Shown piece by piece: positions 56,450 through 64,000 of a stretch of 64,000 bases of DNA. Under the pieces are notes generated by a model. The model had not been told where the DNA came from. It worked only from the letters and a program-made list of their open reading frames with translations, and made no database searches. Numbering within the stretch: the first letter of the stretch is position 1; every line of letters starts with the position of its first letter. Made by a program: the position numbers and the translations under genes. Where the stretch lies: NCBI RefSeq assembly GCF_900114655.1, contig NZ_FOTT01000009.1:1-64000 (forward strand), given 5' to 3'. The DNA is from Candidatus Frackibacter sp. WG13. GTDB taxonomy: Bacteria > Bacillota > Halanaerobiia > Halobacteroidales > Acetohalobiaceae.

Positions 56450-57317
56450 CTACATCACACTCCTTACTTTCAGTAATAAGCACTCGTTTAGGATAAGGAA
56501 TCTCAATATCCTCAGCATCTAGCTTCTCTTTAAACCTCTGTCTTAACTTTCGTTCGACAGCCCATTTCTCCATTGGTGTTACCCACGCTAAGGTTCTTAA
56601 AGTTACACTTGAATCTCCTAATTCTTCTACTCCTACAACCTCCGGGCCTTTCTTAATATCCTGCATCTCTTCTGCTAATTCTTTAGAATAATTTTTAAGA
56701 ATTTCAATTACCCTTGCTATATCTTCATCATAACCAATTCCTATATCAACCACTATTCTACTATCTGCTGCAGTAAAGTTCGTCACCTGTTTTATTTCAC
56801 CATTAGGCACTATATGTACATCACCATCAAAATTCTTAATCTTAGTAATTCGTAAGCTTATCTCTTCGACAATCCCCGAAACACCTGCAGTTTCAATATA
56901 ATCACCAATGCTAAATTGATCTTCAAAAAGAATGAAAAAACCAGTAATTACATCTTCTACTAAGCTACGGGCACCAAAACCAAAAGCCAATCCAGCTATT
57001 CCAGCACCAGCTAAAATAGAAGTAGTTGGAATCCCTAAAACTTCTAATGCCATAGTCGCACCTATAAAGTATACTATATAACGAGTTACACTCTTTAACA
57101 AAGGGTTTAAAGTCCTAGCTCGCCTACTTTTAACCAATCTATCATTCTCTTTAAAGACTTGATCAATCAACATATAAGTTAATCGCTTTAATAAATTTCC
57201 TAAAATTATAATCCCTACTAGTTGTAAAATTGCTACTCCAATCAATATTAAATTATTTGGTGCAACTACTTTTGTAAGCATCTTAATTAATTTTTGATAT
57301 AAGTCTGTTAATTCCAT
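56439..57317 (-). CDS. mscS: small-conductance mechanosensitive channel
   Basis: 292 residues. Opens under membrane tension to release solutes, relevant to a halophile. Three membrane helices (about 22-44, 68-88, 95-115), with pore helix GAGIAGLAFGFGARSLVEDVITG, then the beta and C-terminal cytoplasmic domains (VSGIVEEISLRITKI, VPNGEI). 15 bases after alr. Confidence 0.95.
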   Translation of the reverse strand: MELTDLYQKLIKMLTKVVAPNNLILIGVAILQLVGIIILGNLLKRLTYMLIDQVFKENDRLVKSRRARTLNPLLKSVTRYIVYFIGATMALEVLGIPTTSILAGAGIAGLAFGFGARSLVEDVITGFFILFEDQFSIGDYIETAGVSGIVEEISLRITKIKNFDGDVHIVPNGEIKQVTNFTAADSRIVVDIGIGYDEDIARVIEILKNYSKELAEEMQDIKKGPEVVGVEELGDSSVTLRTLAWVTPMEKWAVERKLRQRFKEKLDAEDIEIPYPKRVLITESKECDVDEI

Positions 57318-57332
57318 TCTAACACCTCCTAC

Positions 57333-58502
57333 TTATTCCTTCACCTTTATTATTTCACCATCTTTAAGATAAATCCTGGTAACTCTAGAACTAATCTGTG
57401 ACACAACTTCATAATTAATAGTGCCTATCTTACTAGCTAATTCTGTTACTGTTATCTCATCTGAACCACTTTTTCCAATTAACACTACTTCTGACTCTAA
57501 ATCTAAATCAGAAATTCCAGTTACCTCTATCATTAGTTGGTCCATACATACCCTACCTAATATCTTTCTTCTCCTTCCTTTAATTAATACATCACCTTGA
57601 TTCGATAATAACCGTGGATAACCATCGCTATACCCTAAAGGTATAGTTCCAACCTTAGTAAAATCAGTTGTAGTATAAGTACAACCATAACTAATACTAT
57701 ATTCCGGTGGTAACTCTTTAACATAAGCTAGTTTAGCCTTCCATTCTAATGCAGACTGTAGGTTTAATTCAGTAGTAATCTCTGGTGAAGGTGGTAATCC
57801 ATAAAGAGAAATTCCGGTCCGTACCATATCAAATCTGCTTTTAGGATATTCAAATGTAGCCGCGCTATTGGCTAAATGTCTGATTGGGACCTCTATACCT
57901 TCCTTCTTTATCTCCTTAATTAAATCACTGAATCTATTTATCTGCTGATGAGTATACTCCTGCCCTTCTAATTCATCAGCAATAGCCAAATGACTGAAAA
58001 CTCCCTCAATATTAATATAAGGCAGTTTATTAACTTCTTTAATTAATTTAAAAGCATCATTTGTTAAGACACCTATCCTCCCCATGCCCGTATCTACTTT
58101 TATATGTATATCTATTTCTTCTTCTATCTGACTTCCATACTTAGAAATAGCCTTTGCCATTTCTAAAGTAAAGATAGTAGGAGTTAAATTATACTCGACT
58201 AACTCTTGGATTTGGGATGAATAAATAGGACTTAAAATTAAAATTGGCACCTTAATTCCTGCTAATCTCAATTCCTTTCCCTCTTTTAATAATGCTACCG
58301 CTAGTCTATCTGCACCATTATTCAAGGCAGTCTTTGCTACCTCAACTGCTCCATGACCATAAGCATTGGCTTTTACTACTGCCATCAATTCTACTTCTGA
58401 GCCTATATAATTCTTAATTTCTCTTGCATTTTGAGCAATAGCATCTAAATCTATCTCTAACCAAGCCGGTCTCAATCCGTCTAATACTTCTCTACTACTC
58501 AT
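57333..58502 (-). CDS. alr: alanine racemase
   Basis: 389 residues. PLP enzyme making D-alanine for peptidoglycan. PLP-binding Lys44 in AVVKANAYGHG, the second catalytic Tyr in YSISYGCTYTT, and VCMDQLMIEVT. Length is normal. Followed by mscS on the same transcript. Confidence 0.97.
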   Translation of the reverse strand: MSSREVLDGLRPAWLEIDLDAIAQNAREIKNYIGSEVELMAVVKANAYGHGAVEVAKTALNNGADRLAVALLKEGKELRLAGIKVPILILSPIYSSQIQELVEYNLTPTIFTLEMAKAISKYGSQIEEEIDIHIKVDTGMGRIGVLTNDAFKLIKEVNKLPYINIEGVFSHLAIADELEGQEYTHQQINRFSDLIKEIKKEGIEVPIRHLANSAATFEYPKSRFDMVRTGISLYGLPPSPEITTELNLQSALEWKAKLAYVKELPPEYSISYGCTYTTTDFTKVGTIPLGYSDGYPRLLSNQGDVLIKGRRRKILGRVCMDQLMIEVTGISDLDLESEVVLIGKSGSDEITVTELASKIGTINYEVVSQISSRVTRIYLKDGEIIKVKE

Positions 58503-58604
58503 GTTTTGCCTCCTAAAAAGATTACTTCAAACTTATCTAAAGTTCTTTAACATATTTATAATTTCAGCTATAAATATCAAACTCCTTCTTCAATGACCTT
58601 TTCT

Positions 58605-59657
58605 TTATAATATAATCTTACTCTTCAAGTAATTTAAAAATAAGAATATTAGAATCAACCCTCCAATATATCCTAAGAAAGGATAGACTACTGCTACTAA
58701 TGAATCAAAACGAAATTTAGATAATAAGAAACTAAATATAACTAAGAAGGTCAACATCTTATTCTCTTGAAGAGAAAAACGCTCTTTACTCCTAATTACT
58801 AGCCCATATAAACTACTAGTAGCCGTAGTTATCATTGCTGACCAAAGAACTACTGAATAAAGAATATATAAGCCTTTATTATGATAATTTAGAATTTTTA
58901 AAATAGGGATTTGACTCTCTGTAATTAAACTCAAATTTTGTACTAACAAAATGTTAATGACCAAAGCTAATACTACTAATAGCCCCCCTGCTAATATACT
59001 TCCTTTCTTTAGAAGATTTAAGTCATTAATCTGAGTAGGTATCGCAATTAAAACCGGTAATGCTAAAAAGTAATTATAAATAACATAAATAATAGAATAG
59101 AGAAGCCAATTATTAAATACTATATTATTATAACCTTGTCCTTGTAGATTAAAACTGAGATTAGATTCTACATTAAACCAAAATGTTATAAATACAATTA
59201 ATATTAAAACTGGAATCAAGAATAAGTTTAAGTTCATAACACCTTCTATTCCAAACTTAATTGCAGATATGACAATAATAATAGTTAATAATATACCTAA
59301 ATTTTTGTCCACTCGAAAGTAATTATTAAATATTTCCCCGCTCCCAGACAACATAACTACAAAACTACCAAGTAAGAAGAGTAAAATAACTGAATCAGCT
59401 AGAGAACCTAGCCTTCTGCCCCCTAGTTGGTAGAATAATTGACTATAATTATTTAAATTAGAATTAATACTTATTTTAAAAGTAATATATCCTAAACTTG
59501 CGAGTAAGAGACCGCAGGTTATAATACCTAGATACCCCCAGAATCCATGCACAGTAAAAAATCTAAAGATTTCTTGCCCAGAAGCAAAACCAGCACCAAT
59601 TATAGCACCTATATAGGTCGCTGCAATACGAAAGATATATCTATAATCTTTTTTCAA
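58605..59657 (-). CDS. YkvI-like membrane protein, LeuT-type fold
   Basis: 350 residues, about ten membrane helices. N-terminal YIGAIIGAGFASGQEIFRFF is the unwound first helix signature of this branch of the amino-acid/polyamine/LeuT superfamily. Close relatives such as Bacillus YkvI are annotated as membrane proteins of unknown substrate. Start ATG 59657 with GGGGGGGAGAG upstream. Monocistronic. Confidence 0.85.
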   Translation of the reverse strand: MKKDYRYIFRIAATYIGAIIGAGFASGQEIFRFFTVHGFWGYLGIITCGLLLASLGYITFKISINSNLNNYSQLFYQLGGRRLGSLADSVILLFLLGSFVVMLSGSGEIFNNYFRVDKNLGILLTIIIVISAIKFGIEGVMNLNLFLIPVLILIVFITFWFNVESNLSFNLQGQGYNNIVFNNWLLYSIIYVIYNYFLALPVLIAIPTQINDLNLLKKGSILAGGLLVVLALVINILLVQNLSLITESQIPILKILNYHNKGLYILYSVVLWSAMITTATSSLYGLVIRSKERFSLQENKMLTFLVIFSFLLSKFRFDSLVAVVYPFLGYIGGLILIFLFLNYLKSKIIL

Positions 59658-59814
59658 ACTCTTCTCTCCCCCCCAAAAGTTTTAGTTACAACTAATTATA
59701 TTCCTTCGAATAAATCTTTATTATTAAACTATACCAAGATTTAACAGGTTATTTAAGTTAGATTTTACATATATTAAATTAAAGCTTTATGTTTTAATGG
59801 GAGGTATTAAATTA

Positions 59815-60522
59815 ATGGGTAATTTTGAAGCCATCACTTGTAAAAATTGCGGGCGTCAAATTATGGATCTTAACTTCTTTGCTAATACTCAAACTGTCTG
59901 TAACAATTGTGCTAAAAAGAATAATAGGATAGATAAAGTAGTAGGAAAACTTCAAAAGCAGAAATTCTTAGAGGAAAGACGAGTACATATTGACGATAGA
60001 TTAGCAGCTAATAAGTTAAAGAAGTTAATCAATAAATCTTTAAGTGAATTATACAACAACTCTTATAGTCAACTTATTATCTTATGTATAGGAACCGACC
60101 GTTCTACTGGTGATGCCTTAGGGCCTTTAGTCGGTAGTAGATTAAATCGAATTATTGCTCCTCAAATACCTGTCTTCGGTACTTTAGAAAATCCAGTTCA
60201 TGCTACTAATTTAGAAAAAAATAGAGAATTCATTGCGCAGGAGTATTTTAAACCCTTTATCCTAGCTATAGATGCCGGTTTGGGTAAGAATAAAAGTGTA
60301 GGTTCAATTAGCGTCAATCACGGTGCCCTTAAGCCTGGCTCAGGAGTGAATAAGAATTTATCTCCTATAGGAAATATGCATATTACTGGCTTAGTCAATA
60401 TTGGTGGTTATATGGAGTATTTTGTATTACAAAGTACCAGATTAAGTCTAGTAGTTAAAATGGCTAAACTAATCTCACGAGGAATAAGTTGGGGATTAAG
60501 AAGCAAAGGTTTCTTAAACTAA
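59815..60522 (+). CDS. yyaC: YyaC-like spore protease homologue with N-terminal zinc ribbon
   Basis: 235 residues. The C-terminal 180 residues match YyaC/DUF1256, a relative of germination protease GPR: CIGTDRSTGDALGPLVGSRL and a second motif AIDAGLG. Ahead of it are CKNCGRQ and CNNCAKK (residues about 9-34), a four-cysteine zinc ribbon that the Bacillus protein lacks, and a basic linker. Start ATG 59815 follows GGGAGG by ten bases; the ATG at 59797 precedes that site. Single plus-strand gene in a minus-strand region; it points to a sporulating lineage. Confidence 0.85.
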   Translation: MGNFEAITCKNCGRQIMDLNFFANTQTVCNNCAKKNNRIDKVVGKLQKQKFLEERRVHIDDRLAANKLKKLINKSLSELYNNSYSQLIILCIGTDRSTGDALGPLVGSRLNRIIAPQIPVFGTLENPVHATNLEKNREFIAQEYFKPFILAIDAGLGKNKSVGSISVNHGALKPGSGVNKNLSPIGNMHITGLVNIGGYMEYFVLQSTRLSLVVKMAKLISRGISWGLRSKGFLN

Positions 60523-60572
60523 TTATCTTCATCTTAATTCCCCTAATAATCTCTTGTTATCCTATGTGAAAT

Positions 60573-61016
60573 TTATTTATCCTTCTTGCCTTCATCTTTT
60601 TTCTGCTTATCCTTCTTTTCTTTATTATTAAACCTTTTAGTAATTGCTGCTTTTGATTCACTCTTGCCTTTAAAAGTAGCACCATCTTCTATAATCAAAT
60701 TAGCCATCTTAATATCACCAATTAATGTTCCTGTAGAAACAATTACTAACTTCTCATTAGCAGTTACATTACCTGTTATACTACCAGCCACCGTTATATT
60801 CCTAGCTTCTATATCTGCTTCTAAAACTCCATTCTCTCCAATTACTATATCTTCTTTTACATTCAGTTCTCCCTTCAATTTTCCATCAATCCTTAAAGAA
60901 GTGTCTGCATTGATAGTACCTTTAATCTCTGTACCTTCACCAATAATAGTTTCCATGCCTTTAGAATTTCTCTTTTGTTTATTCGTCTTCTTCTTATCCT
61001 TTCCACCAAATAACAT
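60573..61016 (-). CDS. bactofilin (polymer-forming cytoskeletal protein)
   Basis: 147 residues. Right-handed beta-helix repeats (about 22-115: TIIGEGTEIKGTI, SLRIDGKLKGEL, ITVAGSITGNVTA and so on) that polymerise into filaments shaping the cell wall. The C-terminal tail is very lysine-rich. Directly follows the M23 peptidase gene by 30 bases; bactofilin-M23 pairs guide local wall cutting in other bacteria. Confidence 0.95.
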   Translation of the reverse strand: MLFGGKDKKKTNKQKRNSKGMETIIGEGTEIKGTINADTSLRIDGKLKGELNVKEDIVIGENGVLEADIEARNITVAGSITGNVTANEKLVIVSTGTLIGDIKMANLIIEDGATFKGKSESKAAITKRFNNKEKKDKQKKDEGKKDK

Positions 61017-61046
61017 ATGTGATCCTCCTTAAGATTAATCAAATAT

Positions 61047-62012
61047 TTATTTTAAATAAGGCAGTGGGTCTACAGGTTTACCATTGACTAAAATTTCATA
61101 ATGCAAATGTGGCCCAGTACTACGTCCAGAGTTACCTGTATAAGCAACTACATCTCCTCTTTCAACTCGTTCCCCAATTTCAACATTTAAGCGTTGGTTA
61201 TGTGCATAAATCGTACGAAAACCATAACCATGATCAATAACAACCGCCCTACCATAGCCACCTTTCCACCCAGCATAGATAACCTTCCCTGCACCTGTAG
61301 CATAAACCTTTGTTCCATACCAAACACCTATATCTAATCCTTCATGTATTGTCCTTTCACCAGTAACAGGATGGGTTCGATAACCAAAATATGAAGTTAT
61401 CCTTTTTTCTTCAGTTTTAAGAGGCCATCCAGTTGGTTTAGAAGCTAAATAATCATTATATTCAATTACCGAACTCTTTAATTCTTTTAATTCCAATTTC
61501 TCTTTTGGAAAGAGAGTCTCTAATTTCGAAAAATTATTTGCAGTATTATTAACCAAATTAATTATATGATTATTATCCGAACTAGAACTTAGTTCATATC
61601 TATTATTTAAACTAACTTGTTGAGCATCAGAATATGTATTTTTACCTTCTTTTTTACTAATTTTTTGCTTAGAAGTATCAAAGTTAATTAATTGTTTTAT
61701 TTCTTTATTTGTCTTTTGAATTTCCTTAAATTTAGTATTCAATATCTTAGCTTCTTGTGATAAAGTATGTAGTCTACTTTTTAATCGTTTATTTTGTTTT
61801 TTAACTGATTCTAAATGTGCAATAGTAGATAAAGCTTCATTGCTCTGCTGATAATAAAAGAAAAAACCAAAACTACTTCCTATCAAACATATTAAGATAA
61901 GACTAATTAATAGTTTAGGAATAATTCTTGGGATTTGAAATGTAATCATATCGCCATCGGAGTGAGGAACTACTTTAATTGTAATTCTTTTCTTTTGCTT
62001 ATCATAAGACAC
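61047..62012 (-). CDS. M23-family (LytM) peptidoglycan endopeptidase
   Basis: 321 residues. One membrane helix near residues 32-52, a coiled-coil stem (about 60-115) and an extracellular M23 domain at the C-terminus. Zinc ligands: His and Asp in TIHEGLDIG and the HLHYE motif. Both sites are complete, so it should be active on peptide crosslinks. GTG 62012 was chosen because AAAGGAGG lies seven bases upstream; GTG 62030 has no such site. Partner of the bactofilin. Confidence 0.93.
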   Translation of the reverse strand: MSYDKQKKRITIKVVPHSDGDMITFQIPRIIPKLLISLILICLIGSSFGFFFYYQQSNEALSTIAHLESVKKQNKRLKSRLHTLSQEAKILNTKFKEIQKTNKEIKQLINFDTSKQKISKKEGKNTYSDAQQVSLNNRYELSSSSDNNHIINLVNNTANNFSKLETLFPKEKLELKELKSSVIEYNDYLASKPTGWPLKTEEKRITSYFGYRTHPVTGERTIHEGLDIGVWYGTKVYATGAGKVIYAGWKGGYGRAVVIDHGYGFRTIYAHNQRLNVEIGERVERGDVVAYTGNSGRSTGPHLHYEILVNGKPVDPLPYLK

Positions 62013-62125
62013 TATTGCTCCTCCTTTCACAAATACATTTTTCCTTAAAAAAACTGTCTAATATTCTTTATTCGATAAAAAAAACAATTTTCCTCTTTAT
62101 CTTTATAATACTAAAATAAAATTAT

Positions 62126-62168
62126 TAAAAAAGCCTTATTCTCTGTCATCTGACGAAGAATAAGGCTT
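62126..62168 (-). terminator. terminator after DUF554 gene
   Basis: AAGCCTTATTC / GAATAAGGCTT, 11 pairs with a 16-base loop, followed by TTTTTTAATAATTTT on the minus strand. Confidence 0.9.
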
Positions 62169-62173
62169 GTTTT

Positions 62174-62863
62174 CTAAATAACTATTAAATAACTTAACCC
62201 AATTGCCACAAAAATACTAGGTAGCAAGTTACCTACTTTAATCTCTGCTATTTCTAAGATATTAATGGATATACCAATAATTAATAATCCTCCAGTAGCA
62301 GTCATTTCAGCTATAATTTCTGGAGTCAAAATTGCTTGCACACTACTAGCTAATAAAGTTATAAGACCCTGATATAATAAGACAGGTAATGAAGAAAAGA
62401 TAACTCCAATCCCCATAGTAGAAGCAAAGGCTATTGCTGAAAAACCATCTAGCATAGATTTAGCATATAATGTTGAAGGGTCGCCGGTTAAACCATCCTG
62501 AATTGCCCCCATAATTGCCATTGCTCCTACACAGTATATTAAAGTAGTCCTCACAAAAGCTTTAGCTACACTTCCTCCTTCAGAACTGAATTTACTCTCT
62601 ATCCATTCCCCAAATTTATTTAGTCTAGTTTCAATCTTTAATAGTTCACCGATAACCGCACCAATTAAGAGACTAAAGATGACCACTGGTGGATTATTAG
62701 TCTCTAAAGCCATCTGCCCTCCAATTAATAAAACCGCCAAACTTAATCCCTGCATTACTGTTGTCTTTAAACCATCTGAAAGTCTATGCCCTAAAATAAC
62801 TCCTAAACTACCACCTGCTATAATAGATACCGTATTTACAATCGTGCCCTTCACAAATTTCAT
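62174..62863 (-). CDS. DUF554 membrane protein
   Basis: 229 residues, about seven membrane helices, of the DUF554/YdfK family (putative transporters of unknown substrate). Typical N-terminus GTIVNTVSIIAGGSLGVILG and GAMAIMGAIQDGLTGDPSTLY. Length is standard. AAGAAGGGATG ribosome site. Single gene with own terminator. Confidence 0.92.
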   Translation of the reverse strand: MKFVKGTIVNTVSIIAGGSLGVILGHRLSDGLKTTVMQGLSLAVLLIGGQMALETNNPPVVIFSLLIGAVIGELLKIETRLNKFGEWIESKFSSEGGSVAKAFVRTTLIYCVGAMAIMGAIQDGLTGDPSTLYAKSMLDGFSAIAFASTMGIGVIFSSLPVLLYQGLITLLASSVQAILTPEIIAEMTATGGLLIIGISINILEIAEIKVGNLLPSIFVAIGLSYLIVI

Positions 62864-62932
62864 CCCTTCTTTTTTATAGGTCTTATCCTTTTTTAAATTT
62901 GGACCTAATTATTCAAACTCTTAAATCCTTTT

Positions 62933-62964
62933 AATTGTCAATTGTCAATCGTAAATTGTCAATT
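62933..62964. repeat. short AATTGTC tandem repeat
   Basis: AATTGTC-AATTGTC-AATCGTA-AATTGTC-AATT, four degenerate 7-bp units directly after the stop of the aminotransferase gene. Similar words occur at 42985 and 43100. Confidence 0.8.
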
Positions 62965-62968
62965 ATTT

Positions 62969-64000
62969 TTAACCCTGTACTTCTTTCGCAATCCCTCTAA
63001 TTGCAGTCAATAACTCTTCACAATCATCTTTAGTATTAAAAATACCTGGACTGATTCTAACCGTTCCTTGCTCATCAGTACCTAAAGTTTGATGAGCTAA
63101 CGGTGAACAATGTAGTCCAGTTCGCACTCCAATATTAAAAGCTCTATCTAAAATAAAGCCTACTTCTGAAGCAGCTTCTCTACCAATATTTATTGATATT
63201 ACTGCTGCTTGCTTATCTATATCTTGTGGTCCATAAATCTTAACTTCTGGAATCTTAATTAGTTCTTCTAATAAGTATTCTGTTAATTCTAATTCATGTT
63301 TCCTTAAGTTATCAATCCCTTTATCCAAAATATAATTAATTCCTGCTCCTAACCCTACAATCCCTGGGCCATTTGGCGTGCCACTTTCATATCTATCAGG
63401 AATAGTTTCAGGTTGATAAATAGCTTCTGAATTACTACCTGTCCCCCCTTGACGAAGACTTTTTAAACTTAATTTCTTATTAATATACAACCCACCAACA
63501 CCCTGTGGGCCTAATAAACCTTTGTGACCAGGAAATGCCATCAAATCTATATTCAATTTTTGAACATCTATTTCGTATACACCTGCTGTTTGAGCTACAT
63601 CAACCATAAAGTTAATATCTTTCTTATTAGCTAATTGACCTATCTCTTTAATAGGCATCAAAGTTCCGGTTACATTAGAAGCATGGGTTGTAATTATTAA
63701 CTCAGTATTATCTTTAATTGAACTTTCAATATCCGCAATTAATAATTCTCCTGTTTCATAATCACAATCTACTACACTTATTTCTATTAATCCTTCTCTT
63801 TCTAGATGCTTTAGAGGTCTAATAACCGAATTATGTTCCATACTGCTAATAATCACATGGTCACCTTTAGTTAAAATCCCCCTTATTCCTAAATTAAGAG
63901 CGTCTGTTGTATTTAACGCAAATACTACCTCAGCCGAATCCTCAATATTAAAAAAATCTGCTATTAACTCTCTAACAGCAAATATTTCTCTACTAGCAGC
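62969..64000 (-). CDS. class V aminotransferase, cysteine desulfurase family (5' end outside window)
   Basis: 344 residues visible; the start lies beyond 64000, with roughly 35-40 residues missing. PLP enzyme of the NifS/CsdA-like branch. The PLP lysine is in AFPGHKGLLGPQG; SSMEHNSVIRPL carries the His stacking on the cofactor; SGTPNGPGIVGLGAG and RTGLHCSPLAH with the catalytic Cys in the mobile loop follow. The frame stays open from the ATG-like codon at 63856 to the window edge, so the protein must not be started there. Probable use: sulfur or selenium mobilisation from cysteine or selenocysteine. Confidence 0.9.
   Translation of the reverse strand, partial: AASREIFAVRELIADFFNIEDSAEVVFALNTTDALNLGIRGILTKGDHVIISSMEHNSVIRPLKHLEREGLIEISVVDCDYETGELLIADIESSIKDNTELIITTHASNVTGTLMPIKEIGQLANKKDINFMVDVAQTAGVYEIDVQKLNIDLMAFPGHKGLLGPQGVGGLYINKKLSLKSLRQGGTGSNSEAIYQPETIPDRYESGTPNGPGIVGLGAGINYILDKGIDNLRKHELELTEYLLEELIKIPEVKIYGPQDIDKQAAVISINIGREAASEVGFILDRAFNIGVRTGLHCSPLAHQTLGTDEQGTVRISPGIFNTKDDCEELLTAIRGIAKEVQG

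Overview
The window is an AT-rich chromosomal segment from a low-GC Gram-positive, anaerobic bacterium. No rRNA is present, so placement rests on gene content: a selenocysteine operon (selA, selB, tRNA-Sec), a bifurcating-type formate dehydrogenase, a six-gene sodium-pumping Nqr complex, the redox repressor Rex, and spore-lineage genes (lonC, yyaC). This fits a halophilic acetogenic or respiring member of the Halanaerobiales, family Halobacteroidaceae; that is inference, not a measured placement. Almost every gene lies on the minus strand; the plus strand carries only the 1732-3454 block, lgt and yyaC.

Layout. 1-3500 is accessory: an IS110-family element with a non-coding region that looks like its bridge RNA, an unknown 135-residue gene, hsp20, and a 465-bp deletion relic of an IS21 element. 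3531-7475 is also accessory: a three-gene operon (small membrane protein, a tail-anchored dCTP-deaminase/dUTPase-fold protein with degenerate active site, DUF2284), a solitary radical SAM/SPASM enzyme and an unknown membrane protein. 7603-11147 is selA-selB-selC. 11314-20108 holds a chemoreceptor, fdhD, the formate dehydrogenase operon and rex. Then come lgt, three tRNAs (Val, Asp, Phe), a small gene with pabB-pabA-pabC, and nqrABCDEF (25088-30708), whose first gene keeps two RnfC-type [4Fe-4S] motifs and whose promoter contains a Rex-like operator.

31368-46061 is a complete de novo purine operon (purD-K-E-patatin-purB2-C-S-Q-L-F-M-N-H). Its leader is a tandem guanine plus PRPP riboswitch with an intrinsic terminator, so the operon reads both end product and substrate. 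Between that terminator and purD lies a 204-base element that folds into a multi-branched structure with two matching AGGA hairpin loops; its non-Watson-Crick pairs are G-U only on the plus strand. I could not assign it to a known RNA class and regard it as the best candidate for something undescribed. A second, separately promoted purB-purA pair (46260-48917) converts IMP to AMP, so the window encodes two different adenylosuccinate lyases.

49177-58502 is the replication/translation neighbourhood dnaB-lonC-rplI-DUF2232-mazG-like-rpsR-rpsF-ychF-DUF951-mscS-alr, notable for the absence of ssb between rpsF and rpsR. The window ends with a YkvI-like transporter, a zinc-ribbon form of YyaC, a bactofilin with its M23 peptidase partner, a DUF554 membrane protein and a class V aminotransferase cut by the window edge.
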